This document shows, in pieces, positions 17,538-33,371 of a DNA stretch of 64,000 bases (within the stretch, counting starts at the first letter, position 1; every line of letters starts with the position of its first letter). Under the pieces are notes generated by a model. It had not been told where the DNA came from. It was given only the letters and a program-made list of their open reading frames with translations, and ran no database searches. The position numbers and the translations under genes were made by a program. This DNA is from Cunninghamella blakesleeana (taxonomy: Eukaryota > Mucoromycota > Mucoromycetes > Mucorales > Cunninghamellaceae). The stretch lies in contig JAFCIZ010000007.1 in NCBI GenBank assembly GCA_017871115.1, forward strand, positions 2,728,001 to 2,792,000. Direction: 5' to 3'.

Positions 17538-18009
17538 ACTTGATGAATGATAGACCAATTAGATTTATAAAAATATTATTTTAAAAAAACGAAAAAAATT
17601 TAAATTTTTTAAACAAGTTTTTTTAATTTTTTTTCTTTCTTTCTCTTTTTTGTTAATTTAAAATTGGTTAATTATTTATTTGTTTTATTTTTACAATAGT
17701 ATTTAAATAATGTAAGCCATATACGTATGATTTTAACTGGTGTCAAGTTTATTTTTTAAATATATATGTATATGTATTATTATAAAATCACAAAGCAAAT
17801 GCTTTTATTGCACACTTCTAATAATAACAGTAGCAACAATAATATATATATATATATATATATGCTATAATTGAAATATTTTATTATTGGGTACTACTTT
17901 TGATGTTTTAAAAAGTTATGAGCCTATGAAAAGTAAGATTGATAATCGCGGTGTTTTTAGTAGATAATATGAATGAAAAAAAGCATTACTTGTATAACAA
18001 TTTATATAT

Positions 18010-18057
<48 letters not shown>

Positions 18058-18254
18058 GAATTGGTATAATAAAAAGACGTTTCTTTTAACTTTAATAAAT
18101 GTATAAATCAGGATAAAACAAGAAGGTTTTTTTATTTTTATTAAAAAGAAAAAAGGCAACTGAAAAAGCTGGCCATAAATTTTTTTATTAAAACTCAATT
18201 TTTTTTTTTTTTTTTTGTTTTGTCCTTTTTCTTTTTTCTTTCTTTTTAGAATTG
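17538..18254. other. Intergenic between tRNA-iMet and SUA5
   Basis: AT-rich with TA microsatellites (17843-17864 and 18000-18054) and pyrimidine runs just before SUA5 that look like its promoter. The minus-strand ORF here is TA-repeat and poly-A driven and is not accepted. Confidence 0.6.
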
Positions 18255-19613
18255 ATGCGTGTAGCTCAACACATTAATCTATTTATTCGACGTTTTTCTA
18301 CTATTGCTCCCCAACTTAATAAATCAACACCAACAAAACTAACAGTAAATACAACATATACCAAGGAACATAATAATATTAATAATAATAAAATGAAAAC
18401 AGAAGTAATCAAGGTTGATCTTTCACACTTCCAATTCAAAGAAAACGTAGGTGGTCTTTTTAATGGACAAAATGCTACGCCACTCATCACATCAACACAT
18501 GATAAAGAAGCTATTGATAAAGCTGTATATTGGTTAAAACAAGGAGAAGCCATTGGTATACCTACTGAAACTGTTTATGGACTTGCAGCCAATGCTTTGA
18601 ATGAGAATGCTGTCTCTAAAATATTTACTGCCAAAAATCGACCTCAAGATAATCCATTAATTGTTCACATCTCCTCTTTATCCATGCTGGAAAGTATTTT
18701 ACCTGATGGAAAAATACCTCCTATTTATTTACCTATTATACAACAATGCTGGCCCGGCCCTTTAACAATTATTGTACCAACCTCTTCGCTGATACCAACC
18801 TCAGTCACATGTGGACAGCCAACTGTGGCTGTTAGGTTCCCTTCTCATCCTGTAGCAAGAGCTTTAATTGATGCTTGTGGATTTCCTTTAGCTGCTCCCT
18901 CAGCCAATTCTTCTGGTAAACCTTCACCTACATTAGCTAGCCATGTCTTTGATGATTTAAATCATAAAATTCCTTTGATTTTGGATGGTGGATTGTGTAA
19001 TGTTGGATTAGAAAGTACCGTGTTGGATGGATTAAGAACACCTCCTGCTATTCTAAGACCTGGTGGAGCTACATATGAAATGCTTAAATCGATAGAAGGA
19101 ATGAACGGATTACAAGTATATAAAAAACATTTTGTAGACCAAGCTTTAGAATTAGCACCAACAACACCTGGGATGAAATATAGACATTATTCTCCTGAAG
19201 CAATGGTTATTTTAATAGTAGAAAAAGAATCATTATCATCAGCTATAGCAACAACAAATGAAAATAATAAGAATAGCAATACATTTGATTTAGTATGGAA
19301 AAAAGAATTGAAACAGCTTTTAGATAGTGGCATTGGAATTAAAAAAGTAGGCATATTAAAAACAGTGAATGATAAAAGTATGGATTATGAATGGAGAACT
19401 AATATAATGGAAGATGAAATTGAGTATGTAACATTACAAATGGGTAGACATGATCATCCTGAAGAAGTAGCAAGAGGAATGTTTAAAGGATTACGTGAGT
19501 TAGACTCGACTATAGTCGATGTTATATTTGTACAAGGTGTATCGGAAACAAAGGAAGGGATGGCAATCATGAATAGATTACATAAAGCCGCCTCAAAAAC
19601 AATTACTTTATAG
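18255..19613 (+). CDS. SUA5: Threonylcarbamoyl-AMP synthase (452 aa)
   Basis: Makes threonylcarbamoyl-AMP from Thr, bicarbonate and ATP, the first step of t6A37 formation on ANN-decoding tRNAs. The YrdC domain spans residues about 75-280: KQGEAIGIPTETVYGLAANA, FTAKNRPQDNPLIVH, GPLTIIVP, VAVRFPSHP, AAPSANSSGKPSPT and LRPGGAT are all classic. A Sua5-type C-terminal domain follows (PGMKYRHYSPEA linker). No intron. The first ATG gives an Arg-rich, acid-poor head (MRVAQHINLFIRRFST) like a mitochondrial presequence; a second in-frame ATG at 18393 (406 aa) would give a cytosolic form, so dual localisation by alternative starts is likely. Confidence 0.95.
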   Translation: MRVAQHINLFIRRFSTIAPQLNKSTPTKLTVNTTYTKEHNNINNNKMKTEVIKVDLSHFQFKENVGGLFNGQNATPLITSTHDKEAIDKAVYWLKQGEAIGIPTETVYGLAANALNENAVSKIFTAKNRPQDNPLIVHISSLSMLESILPDGKIPPIYLPIIQQCWPGPLTIIVPTSSLIPTSVTCGQPTVAVRFPSHPVARALIDACGFPLAAPSANSSGKPSPTLASHVFDDLNHKIPLILDGGLCNVGLESTVLDGLRTPPAILRPGGATYEMLKSIEGMNGLQVYKKHFVDQALELAPTTPGMKYRHYSPEAMVILIVEKESLSSAIATTNENNKNSNTFDLVWKKELKQLLDSGIGIKKVGILKTVNDKSMDYEWRTNIMEDEIEYVTLQMGRHDHPEEVARGMFKGLRELDSTIVDVIFVQGVSETKEGMAIMNRLHKAASKTITL

Positions 19614-19739
19614 ATTTATTATTATTATTTAGATTTTTATTTTCATATACATATTATATCCCCCACCCTGCTCTGTTTTATTAGTATGACTTTTGTTATT
19701 ATATTTATAATTTATCTTGTATTTATTAATTTATAACCT

Positions 19740-19771
<32 letters not shown>

Positions 19772-20320
19772 CTTAAGTTTAAATAAAAAATTATTGTAAA
19801 AAAATTTTAATATTTTATAAAGTACTATATTTGGAATAAAGAAATTTATATTCAGCATTTTATTTTTTCATATTTTTTCATTTTTATTTTTATTTTTCAA
19901 TTCTCTGTTCCTTCTTTTCTTGTTATTTTTTTCTCTCGCTCTTTTTTTTCCTTCCTTCTTTTTTCCTCTTTTTTAACCCATTTATATAAATTAAATACTT
20001 AAAAAAGATACTTATTCATACTTGTAAATAATTTAAATTTTGTACACTTTTTTATTTTATTAGTTTTACGTTTATATAAAAATCTCTTCTGTTTTCTTTT
20101 GTTATATAATTATTATATTTATATACACGTAGCAACAATATCACTATAGCTTTATTATCACTTTCCAAGAAAAAAAAAGGAAATCAATAGTTGTGGTAAT
20201 TACTATCAAAATATTTTTACAAAAAAATAAATAAATGAAATAATAATAATAGTTTTTTCTCTTTCTTTTCTTTTTTCTCTTTTTTTTTTTTCTTGTTTAG
20301 TTATTATTAAATATTTTTGA
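19614..20320. other. Intergenic after SUA5
   Basis: AT-rich with a TA run (19746-19771) and pyrimidine-rich stretches before the next gene. No gene seen. Confidence 0.6.
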
Positions 20321-22586
20321 ATGTTATACGCTCCATCTCCTTATTCGTCAGGAACCGAAGTATCAGTTTATGAACAAGATGCCTATCCTACTATCGATGT
20401 AACCTCATCTATATCTTCTGGTAATACTTTTTTATTTTTATTTATTATTTTATTTTTGTTTTTAATCTCGTTATTGTGAAATACAAAGCTTTTACTCACT
20501 TTCTAATATACACACATATTGAATTTATTAATACTTTTTAGATGCTGATTTTAATCATGAAACTAATACTTTACCAAATACTACTGATGAAGACAACTTT
20601 TTTTTTCTAAGTCAGCTACAAAATGATGCTGCAATACTTCAACAATATAACAATAACAATAGTAACAATAGCAATAGTAACATAGTAGATAATATGGATG
20701 AAAATAACAACAATCTTGATAATAATAATAATGTTTATATATCATATGACAATAACTTTGAAGAAAATAAAAATAGCAACAATAACAAAAATCTTGATAA
20801 TATAATACACGAAGAAGACGAAGACGAAGATGATGATGATGAAGAAGAAGAAGAAGAAGAAGAAGAAGAAGAAGAAGAAGAAGAAGAAGAAGAAGAAGAA
20901 GAAGAAGAAGAAGAAGAAGAAGAAGAAGAAGAAAACAATACATATAATATTAATAATCATTATCATTATCTTCAACAATCTTATCCTTTTGACCCTTCTA
21001 ATCAATCTTTATACTCTTCACCAACTATTACTGATGATGATTTTGAAACAGCTAATAGAGCCTTCCATGCTACTATCAACAAGTTTTCTAGACAGACTTA
21101 TCCTGAACATCGTCGACGTGCTCCATATAGTTTTTTAGAAAATTGGCATTTGCATAGTATGTACAGTAAATCACAGCAAATTTTACTCGGTATTGCTCAT
21201 GTTCGACCTATGGTATTATTATCTGGCGATGACTTTATGTTTACACCTCCTTTACTTCAACAAGAAGATGAAGAAGAATATATGGATGATAACAATTTAC
21301 ACCATGATCATCAACTTCGTTATTTAGATCAACCTACTCAAATGGATTGGATAGATGGTGAAGAAATGTTTGAAGATGATGGTGATATACTTGATGATGG
21401 TATTGTTATTATGTCAGCACCTGATCCACCTAATATTTCTCATCATACACAAAATTATCATCATTATAATAATAATAGTAACAATAGTATCAATACCAAC
21501 AATTGTAATGATCGTGATGACCATAATGACCATGATGAACCATTAATATCTCATTCAACCACTTCAACAGTATTAAATGAAAATGCATGGATGAAAAATA
21601 CAGTAGGAGGAAACTTACTTCAACAACAGCAACAAGAAGAAGCTTCTACAGAAAATGATTCTCTTTATTTTTCAGCTGGATTTTCTTCTGAGTTAGTACA
21701 TTGGTATAGATCAAGTGATCGTGGACGACCTCCTTCAACTATAATGGAGGTTAGTTTTGAAGATGACCCTATTAAAGATAATAGTGACAATAATAATAGC
21801 AGTAATGAAGATATTGATCATGTAGAATATGAAATAACAGAAGTAGAAGGAGATGTAGATATAAATACAAATCATGAACAATACTTTTTAGATAACTGCA
21901 ACAGTGAATCTTATATTGATGTTGAAACAGAATATATAGATAAGGATAGTAATAGTAGGAATGATACTATATCCATTTCTAATCAACTAACAACATCTGA
22001 AGGAATAAAACCACTTGATTACCAAAATACACATACAATCTATCAATCTTTAACTGATATTACACCCTCCATACAGTCAACACCTGTTACTATTACTGAT
22101 GTGACTAATAATGAAGAAGATCACAATGACAATGATGAAGTTGAAGATGAAGAAGTATTGCATAAATATGGGTCGATATCCGAATGTAGCAAAGATCAGT
22201 TTGCTTCTACATCAACACATCATGATTATTATTATCCTGAACGTTATCCAACCAAATATGAAAACTTTTCAAATCAACTCACAGCTACTTCTGATTTAGT
22301 ATTAACTATCGCATCTGAATATCATTCTTCCAAATCTAATACAATGATAGATACCACCGCTACTGAAAATAATAAAAATAAAGATGAAATATCATTTCTT
22401 CAATGTTTATTATGTATATGGCAAGTTTTCTTTTTGACAGCTGAACTTGCATTGGCAATGTTATTGGGACAACATGATCAGCAACAACAACTACCTGTAA
22501 TTATGAATAATCCAAAAAAATCTAATCGTTATCGTCTTAATAATAATACCAACAATACGGTTACGGAACATATCCTTCCTTTTTAA
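20321..22586 (+). CDS. Acidic low-complexity protein with a ~30-Glu tract and C-terminal hydrophobic segment (714 aa)
   Basis: Two exons, 20321-20420 and 20542-22586, joined in phase (G|AT). Not recognised. Residues about 60-130 are Asn/Asp repeats running into about 30 consecutive Glu encoded by pure GAA (about 20839-20932). After this comes the least repetitive block (FETANRAFHATINKFSR ... RRRAPYSFLENWHLHSMYSK), probably the real domain, then more Asp/Asn/His-rich sequence. Near the C-terminus FLQCLLCIWQVFFLTAELALAMLLG is a single hydrophobic segment that could anchor it in a membrane. The pure GAA tract should be length-unstable. Gene model fairly sure, function unknown. Confidence 0.75.
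20839..20932 (+). repeat. (GAA)n trinucleotide repeat, coding
   Basis: About 31 uninterrupted GAA units encoding poly-Glu. The long Leu, Ser, Phe and Lys ORFs in the other frames are by-products. Confidence 0.95.
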
Positions 22587-23049
22587 TTATGTATATCTTT
22601 TTTTTTTAAAAAAAAATTAAATATATATTTATATATTATATATATCATATTTATTACTATAACTATAACCATATATATTACTTTTTTTTATTATATTATT
22701 ATTATTTCAATCATTTATTATTTTATTACAATTATATTTTATATATTATTATTTATATTATTATTTTATATCCTTATTATTATTTATTTATTATTTATAT
22801 TTTTTCTTTTTTCATTATTACTTTTATTCCGTGTTTATTTTATTTTATTTTTTACACACACACGTATATACATATATATATCGCAATGTTATTCCCTCAC
22901 AAGTATATAATAGTATATTTTATAATCAAAAAAAATAAATAAATAATAATTTTATATATATATTATATAAATATATATATTTAATTAATAAACTAATTAT
23001 TGGCAAACATATTATATAAATATTATTATTTATTTATTTATATATTAAT
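22587..23049. other. Convergent 3' intergenic region
   Basis: Very AT-rich and T-rich; it holds the 3' ends of the poly-Glu gene (plus) and the secreted-protein gene (minus). A short CACACACACG tract lies near 22855. No gene. Confidence 0.6.
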
Positions 23050-23509
23050 TTAAACTTCATTTCTTGTTGGTGGCTCTTCATCATCTGCTGAGGTGGTATC
23101 ATCTTCCTGTGGTAAAGATTTATTGTCATCAAGTGGCTCATCATCTAAATCTGTAGTATCCTCATCACCTTCATTCGTAGTAGTATCATCCTTTGGTGGG
23201 GATTTCTTTTTGGCTTTAATGACTTTTTCTCTTTCCCCTTCTGGAACCACTTCTTCGCTTTGTTCTGTATTGGCTTCAAATGCTGCTAATTGTTCTGGAG
23301 TAAGTTGTATGATAGGGCTAGGTGTAGAAGCGGTAGCCGACACCTCATTGGTAACAGGAGCTAATTTAATATATATTTAATATGAATAGTTTAATGTTAT
23401 TAAAATATCATTCATTTTTTTTTATAAAATACATACCTGCATAAGCATTGTTATTATTTAATAGTATTAAACAGCTAACTAAAGCTAAAGTAGTCGATAT
23501 TACTTTCAT
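23050..23509 (-). CDS. Small secreted acidic protein (127 aa)
   Basis: Minus strand, exons 23437-23509 and 23050-23360 with a GTATGT...TTAG intron; total 128 codons with stop. Exon 1 encodes a signal peptide (MKVISTTLALVSCLILL then NNNNAYA, likely cleavage after AYA). The mature chain is disordered: a Pro/Thr start, a short LTPEQLAAFEA helix, a Lys patch (KAKKKSPPK) and a Glu/Asp/Thr-rich tail. No Cys in the mature part and no known domain. Function unknown; cell-wall or secretory-pathway residence is possible. Confidence 0.8.
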
Positions 23510-24019
23510 ATTAATTTCTTTTATATATAAAAGATAAAATAATAGCACAAAAAAAAAAAAGGCCAACCGGTTAATTTTTTATAAAAGTATTTCAATTTAT
23601 ATTCGTTTATTTTTATTTTTATTTTTTTCATCCGAGGGTGTTATTGTATTGTATTAATACTCATAGGATATTCACCACGATTATTCTTTGTTTACATAAT
23701 AAATATGTTTTTTCATATTCATATTCATTTTTTTTATTTTATTAAAAAAATTTATTTATTTATTTATTTTCGGTTGTTTGTTTGTTCATTAGTTTCAAGA
23801 TCTGAATCATGGAATAAACGATGAATTTATTGATAATAGATAATTGGATCGTTTATTTTTTATTTTATTTTTTATCTTGGAAAAAAAATCATGCAAATCG
23901 CTGTTTTTTAACCAAGATAGTAATTATAGTGACAAAATAAATAAAATGATTATTGTTATAGATATATATATATATATAGTAAATGTTGGAAGAAAGAAAT
24001 TGATATGATAATATTGAAT
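23510..24019. other. Intergenic: promoter of the secreted-protein gene, 3' end of TMA20
   Basis: AT-rich; contains a TA run near 23964-23978. No ORF or RNA gene recognised. Confidence 0.5.
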
Positions 24020-25068
24020 TTATACAGGTACAAGTTCTTTCCAGAGGGTATCGGCCAAATAATGTATATTATCGCAACCAATTCCTTTATTTACCTTTCG
24101 ACTATATACATATACATATACATATATATATTTAAATAAAGAAATAATAATAGTAATAATAGTGAGTCATGATGTATATCTTTTTTTAATTACATTTTAA
24201 TTTTCTTTTTAAAGTATTAGATTTCCTTATTTAGCTACTTACATATCCTCCGTACTCATTTTTAATAAACCAACAGCTAAAGCATTTTCTTTTCCTTCTG
24301 CCATAATAGCAACAACAGAACCTTCAGGTAAATCAATATCCATACGAGCACCCTTAGAAGTTAATCCTGGGCACATAATATTGGCACCAGATAATACAAA
24401 TTTTATAGCTCCACGATCCACTTGGAGTTTAGGAAGAATGTCGGGATCTAAAAACAAAATCAAAAAAGAGTTAACAAATAATGAGTAATCATTGGTCAAA
24501 AATTATATATATGCTTAAAAATAGCCATTATATATATATATCTTTACATTTATGAAGAAGAATAAGAGTAGGGAAATAAGGGCCGTCAAAATGTTGAAAG
24601 AATAATATTTCACCATTGATTGATAAAAATGATATATGTTCATGTCTAATTAGATATTAAATGGAATGAAATAAGATAAAAAGGTGTCAATAATGTTATA
24701 TATATACATATACATACATACATATATATGTTTATATGTATATTTATGTATGCGTGTATGTATTGAAATATATGTATTACCCTTTAATAAGAACAATAGG
24801 TGTTTTTTTTGGAAGCAATTCATCCATAATAGGTTCTAGCATAGGGTATTGATCTTGAAGTTTTGAACGAATGGCGCGTTGAACTGATGATTTAAGTTGC
24901 GATTGGCCAGCTATGTTTTCTTGAAAACTAAATCTATTGGTATCAAAATGAAGAATCCATTTATTTCGTTATTATTGTTATTGTTATTTTTATTTAAATA
25001 TTATATATATATATATATATATTACTCTTATTACTATTTTCAGTAGATATAACTTACTTTTTAAACAT
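24020..25068 (-). CDS. TMA20: MCT-1/Tma20-type translation factor with PUA domain (180 aa)
   Basis: Ribosome-associated partner of Tma22/DENR that recycles 40S subunits and helps reinitiation. Five exons on the minus strand: 25058-25068 (11 nt, MFKN), 24781-24927, 24548-24645, 24243-24447, 24020-24101; 543 nt in total. The N-terminal domain ([45 protein letters not shown]) is followed by the PUA domain ([51 protein letters not shown]). Length matches the human and yeast proteins (~181). The 11-nt first exon is the least usual part but agrees with the family start MFKK. Confidence 0.93.
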
Positions 25069-25265
25069 TTTTATTTTTTGCTTTTTCTATTTTATTTTAA
25101 AGAAAGAAGTAAGAAAGAAAGGTGAAAAAAATCAATTTTTTTTAATTTTTTTTAAAAAGGAAAGTTAAAAACGTCACGACCAATTTTTTTTTTGCTAACT
25201 TCCCCTTTTTAATTCAATTCAAGAATTTTAAACCCCTCTTTTTTTCCTTTACTTTTATTATACTA
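25069..25265. promoter_or_regulatory. Shared divergent promoter TMA20 / ERV46
   Basis: Only 197 bp separates the two start codons, so both promoters lie here. Poly-A/poly-T and pyrimidine runs dominate. Confidence 0.6.
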
Positions 25266-27316
25266 ATGGTATCAAAGTCATTTCTTAGCCGGTTTAAACG
25301 GTTAGATGCTTATGCAAAAACCTTGGATGATTTTCGTGTCGTTACAACCACTGGTGGTACAGGTACTAGGCTTCATCATCGCTTTTTTATATTTTTGAAT
25401 AATATTTATATATACATATACATATATACATATATATATATATATACTTTATTATATTTTATGATTTATTCATAGTTTTATTCACTATATATATTATTCT
25501 TATTAAAATTCAATATGTTTGTATTTATTTTATCATATAGTGACATTGATAAGTGCATCTATTATTATATTCCTTGTTTTAATTGAAACTTGGTCATATT
25601 TAACTCCTGTATTTGAACCAGAGATTGTAGTAGATGGTGGCAAGATGGAAAAATTACCTATTAACTTTGATATTACTTTTCCAAATTTACCATGCAACTG
25701 TAAGTTGATAAAATAAATAAATAATGTATACTAAGTTAAAAAAAAATTATTATTCATAGAATATTATTTATTTATCGATTTTATCATATATATATGGTAA
25801 CAATAAAAAAAAGGAACGAGAGAAACGGATGCATAATTAAATATATACATATACATGATTTTTTTATTTAATTTCAATAGTTCTTAGTCTAGATATTATG
25901 GATGAAAGTGGTGGACATATTAGTAACTATGAACATGATATATTTAAGATTCGTTTGGATGAAAAAGGGAACGAAATACACAAGGAAAAGCAAACAAGTA
26001 AAACCAGCTTTTTGTTTTTATTTATTATTCATACTATCAGATATATATACCTAAGAGGATCAATACTAATTAATATATATATTTATAATAGAATTATCGA
26101 ATAATTTTGGTAAAGGAAATACCGATTCGCAAAGTAAGGATGAGAGTAAGGATGAAAATTACTGTGGATCATGTTATGGAGCAAATCCAGGTCAAGAATG
26201 CTGTAATACTTGTGAAGACGTTAAAATTGCATATGAAAAATCATCCTGGGCATTTAAACCTAATGAAATTGAACAGGTAATTTTTATTTTCTTTTTATTT
26301 TCTAATTTTTTTAAAGAAAAAAATGACGATAACAATAATAAGAGTAGTAGGTAAATAAATTCTTTTATGATGATTTATGTAATATGATTCATTATTTTAT
26401 AATCATTCTTATTATGATGATAGTGTATTAAAGAAGGTGTACTTGAAGTAATGAATACTCAATCCAATGAAGGATGTCGAATGTATGGTCAACTTTTAGT
26501 GAATAAAATTCGTGGTAATTTCCATTTTTCACCAGGTCAATCCTTTGCTTATGGAACTCAACACGTTCATGATGTGCGTAACTATTTGCTTTCCAACCAC
26601 AATTTCAAGCATGAAATAAAGTATTTACAATTTGGTGATCAAAAATATCTTGAGCATAAACAAAAAAGAACAAAGGCTTTGTTACTTAATAATCCATTGG
26701 ATGTAACAAAATGGGGAAATAATGATGGTAATATATGCAAATGATAGATGTTGCTATGAATATTCTTTATGCTAAATGGATCGAGTTTTTAACCAAATTT
26801 TTCTCCCTCATTTTTTTTAGGAGGTAACATGTATCAATTCTTTTTAAAAATAGTTCCAACACAGTTTGACTTCTTAAGTGGCAGAAATAATTTACGTACA
26901 TTCCAATATTCTGTCACTCGTCATGAACGTAGCATAATGCAAACTTCGGGAGGTTCCGGAGGTGCTCCAGGTAATAAGGAATAAACAATATATATATACT
27001 TCCATGGAACTGAAAAAACAAAAAAAAGAAGTTTATATATACAGCTTTGTTTTGTACTCATTGTTATAAAAATTATAACCTATACTTCCGGTTTTGTTTA
27101 TTTTTTTTTACGAAAAAAATAGGCGTTTTCTTCCATTTAGATTTTTCACCAATGCGCGTCATCTATACAGAAAAGAGAAAATCTTTAGCAAGTTATCTTT
27201 CCAATATATGCGCCATTATTGGTGGTATTTTTACTGTAGCTAGTATTGTAGATGGAATATTATACAGAGCAGAAATATCTCTCCAAAAGAAAAACGCCAT
27301 TGGAAAATCATCATAA
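25266..27316 (+). CDS. ERV46: ERGIC/COPII cargo receptor Erv46 (ERGIC3) (401 aa)
   Basis: Transmembrane receptor cycling between ER and Golgi in COPII/COPI vesicles with Erv41. Seven exons: 25266-25362, 25541-25699, 25881-25997, 26092-26276, 26424-26727, 26821-26970, 27123-27316 (1206 nt). The N-terminus FLSRFKRLDAYAKTL plus a first membrane span (LISASIIIFLVLIETWSYL) is typical. The lumenal part carries the hallmark CGSCYGANPGQECCNTCEDV and GCRMYGQLLVNKIRGNFHF. The second span follows SYLSNICAIIGGIFTVASIVDGI. Exon joins keep phase throughout and match the family order. Confidence 0.94.
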
Positions 27317-29850
<2,534 letters not shown>

Positions 29851-30104
29851 ATGATCTAAATTTAACATATAAATATATATATTCTTTAATATTTCTTAAA
29901 AAGAAATGATAGCTGTAAGACTTCATTTTTTTTGTTCAAACAATTTAAATAAACCTCATTATTTTATAAGTTTTTTTAAAAAAATTGTATAAGCTTTTTT
30001 ATTGTATTTTAAAAAAGGAAATGACTAAATTAAAAATTTAATTTCAGCTGGCGCAAGTTATAATTTTTCTTCTCACATTTTTTTCTCCCTTCTCTTTTAC
30101 TCTA

Positions 30105-30139
<35 letters not shown>

Positions 30140-30155
30140 AGTATATATTTTTATA
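29851..30155. other. Intergenic enolase / peptidase
   Basis: AT-rich, with a T run near 30109-30132 just before the next start codon. No gene. Confidence 0.5.
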
Positions 30156-33100
30156 ATGACTTCTATGGTAGAAAATCATAGGCGTGATTATAGCGATGAT
30201 GAGGATATTGATGATAATGATCAAAGAGGACTTTTAAGCAATCAAACATCACCAATACAATTAGGTCAACAATATTATTATCCAAATAACGGTGATATAG
30301 AAAATGGGGAAGAAGCTAAATTGACAAAACCAAAACGTAAAATTCATACAACTTGTATTGCTTTAGTAACTGTTTTAATAGTTGCTTGGATTATTTGGTC
30401 TTTTGCTATGGGACAAATATTACAACGTAGGATATATGATATACGATATTTGGTATATATATACATATTTGTTCATTTACTCTTTAAAAAAGCTCAAATC
30501 TTCCTTTATATTCTCTTTTTCTTTGTATTATATTTTAGTTATTTTCGGTGACGAGGAACCAGCACAACATAATAATGGAAAAAGAATTGATTTAGAAGAT
30601 CTTTACAATTCTACTTTTTCACCTAAAAGGCCAACTTTAGTATGGGTAGAGCAAGGTATATCTATATTTGTAAAAAATAATTTATCAACAAACAAACAAA
30701 CAAAAAAAAAAAATAAGCTAATGCATTATTTTCCTCAAATAATATTGATATTTATTTGTTTTATTTTTATTATATTATTATTGTTATCATCTGTAATAGA
30801 TTCTCAAGATGGTGTATTTACTTACCGTGATCCTCAAACAAATGATATAATATTAGAATCTGTTGAAAGCGGTGATAGTCAAGTATATATTGAACAAAAG
30901 GATTTGGTAACGTAAAAGAGATATATATATCTTTGTCCAAAAAAGTTAATATTAAACGTTTTTAGAAATCAACCTAAACAATCTTTTTTATTTTTGTTTT
31001 TTCCTTCTAATTATAGAGAATTGATGGCAAAGATATTAATGTTGATCGATTTGAAATATCTCAAGATGCTCAATATCTTACATTATATACCAATACAACT
31101 AAAGTAAAATGAATCAATAAATAAATAGATCAAATTTTAAAATAAAATAAATATAATGAATGTGGCTAATTATATATATAATTATTATTATTTTAACATT
31201 GGTGTGATATTTTTAGCAATTCCGATGGTCATACAAAGTAAATGTATTTATTTATCACATCACAAACAAATCCATTGCACCATTGAACGAAGAAATTGAT
31301 TTAACAAAAACACCTGTCATATCTTATACAAAGTGGAGTCCAACTGGTCACCAATTGGTAAATACTATATAATGATCGACTTTTAAAAATATAACGATGA
31401 AAATGTTTTATTTTATTAACCCATCCATCCATTTATTTATTGATTGTTTGATTTTATCAATTTATTTTATTAGGCATATGTGATGAATAATGATATTTAT
31501 ACTACTAAATTAGATGGAACACCTCATACTCGTGTTACTTTTGATGGTTCAGCTACTGTCAGATCTGGTGTTCCTGATTGGGTTTTTGAAGGTACGATAT
31601 TTATATACATAAATATATATATTAATATTTTCATTAAAACTCATCAATATATATATATATATATATATATTTACATATTTCCGTTAAAACATAAATAAAA
31701 AATAGAGGAAGTATTTGGTAAAGAATATACATTATGGTGGTCACCTGACTCAACTCATTTAGCCTATTTACGATTCAACGAAACCAGTGTACCAGAATAT
31801 CAAGTTCCATTATATACAACATCCAATAGATCTGCTTATCCTGAAAACTTAACTATCAGATATCCAAAAGCAGGTTCACCTAATCCAATAGTCTCATTAC
31901 ATCTTCACTCACTTGAAACTAAAGAAACTGTCATGGTCACTAAAAATGAAACATCCCACCCACTTCAAGCTTTATCCACTGTAAAAGATTTTAATGATAA
32001 TGATCGATTAATCACAGATGTAGCCTGGGCAACAGAAACTCACACGCATTTACTTTATAAACAAACTAATCGTGTACAAGATCATGAAATCACTAGTTTA
32101 GTTACCCTTTCCAAAAATAAAGCGGCATCCATTCAGGAAACGGCTAGTGTTAGACCTATTCGTGAATACATTCCCGAAGATGGTGGTTGGATTGATGTTG
32201 GGCAATCCATGGTGTTCCTTCCTTCAAAAGATAAAAATACTATTCAATATTTAGATATTGCTGATAATGATGATGGATATACTCATTTAGCTATTTTTAC
32301 TGTTAAACAAGGGGCAGGTGGTCGAGCCGTTCCCCATTGGTTAACCTCTGGCGAGTGGGAAGTCATTGCTGGATCTGTTATTGTTGATAAATCAAGAAAA
32401 TTAGTGTAAGTCTTGCACTCTTTTTTATTTTTAAAACAGAAAATAAAAATGAAAAAAAAAGTTCATTTGATAATTATTATATAGCTATTAATCATCGTTT
32501 TTTCATTTATCCTTTTTATTATTTAGCCACTTTTTTTCAACAGAACGATCATTTTTAGAAAGACACCTTTACAGTATATCACTTGATCATAAAGTTCCTT
32601 CATTTACTAAAAAATGTTTAACATGCCCTAATGATCCTGAAGAACACGCTTATTATAGTGCTAACTTTTCACCAAAAGCTGGATATTACATATTGAATTA
32701 TCTTGGTCCTGATGTTCCTCGTACTTCCGTTCGTAAAATAGATGATAGTTCATTTGAATCAGTACTTAATGATAATGCTAATTTGAAAAAATTATTGGAT
32801 GAATATGATCTCCCACGAGTTCGTATGTTAACTGTAAAAAGTGGTGGTATTGGTAATTATTATATAATATATATAGTATATGAATCAATTGTATTTCTAT
32901 CATTACTTATTTATCAATACTTAATTATATAGATATGCCGGCTATGGAAGTGCTTCCTCCCGATTTTGATATTAGTAAAAAATATCCTGTCTTGTTCCAT
33001 GTTTATGGTGGCCCAGGATCTCAATTAGTTTCATATCAATTTGCATTAGATTGGCACACTTTTGTAGCTAGTCAGCTTGGTTTTATTGTTGTGACAGTTG

Positions 33101-33332
33101 ATGGAAGAGGTACAGGTTTCCAAGGTCGTGAATATAGATCAGTTGTAAGAGGAAAACTTGGTGAATTGGAAACAATTGATCAAGTCAATGCTGCGAAACA
33201 TTGGGCTACCTTAGATTATGTAGACGAATCAAGAATAGCTATCTGGGGTTGGGTATGTTTTTAATCATTTATTTTTATTTTTTTATTTTTATTTTTAAAA
33301 TATATTTATATATATATATTTCATTTTATTTA

Positions 33333-33371
<39 letters not shown>

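Noticed and set aside
20581..21138. Poly-Leu, poly-Ser, poly-Phe and poly-Lys ORFs
   Set aside because: Alternative frames of the GAA repeat; the Glu frame belongs to a long spliced gene.
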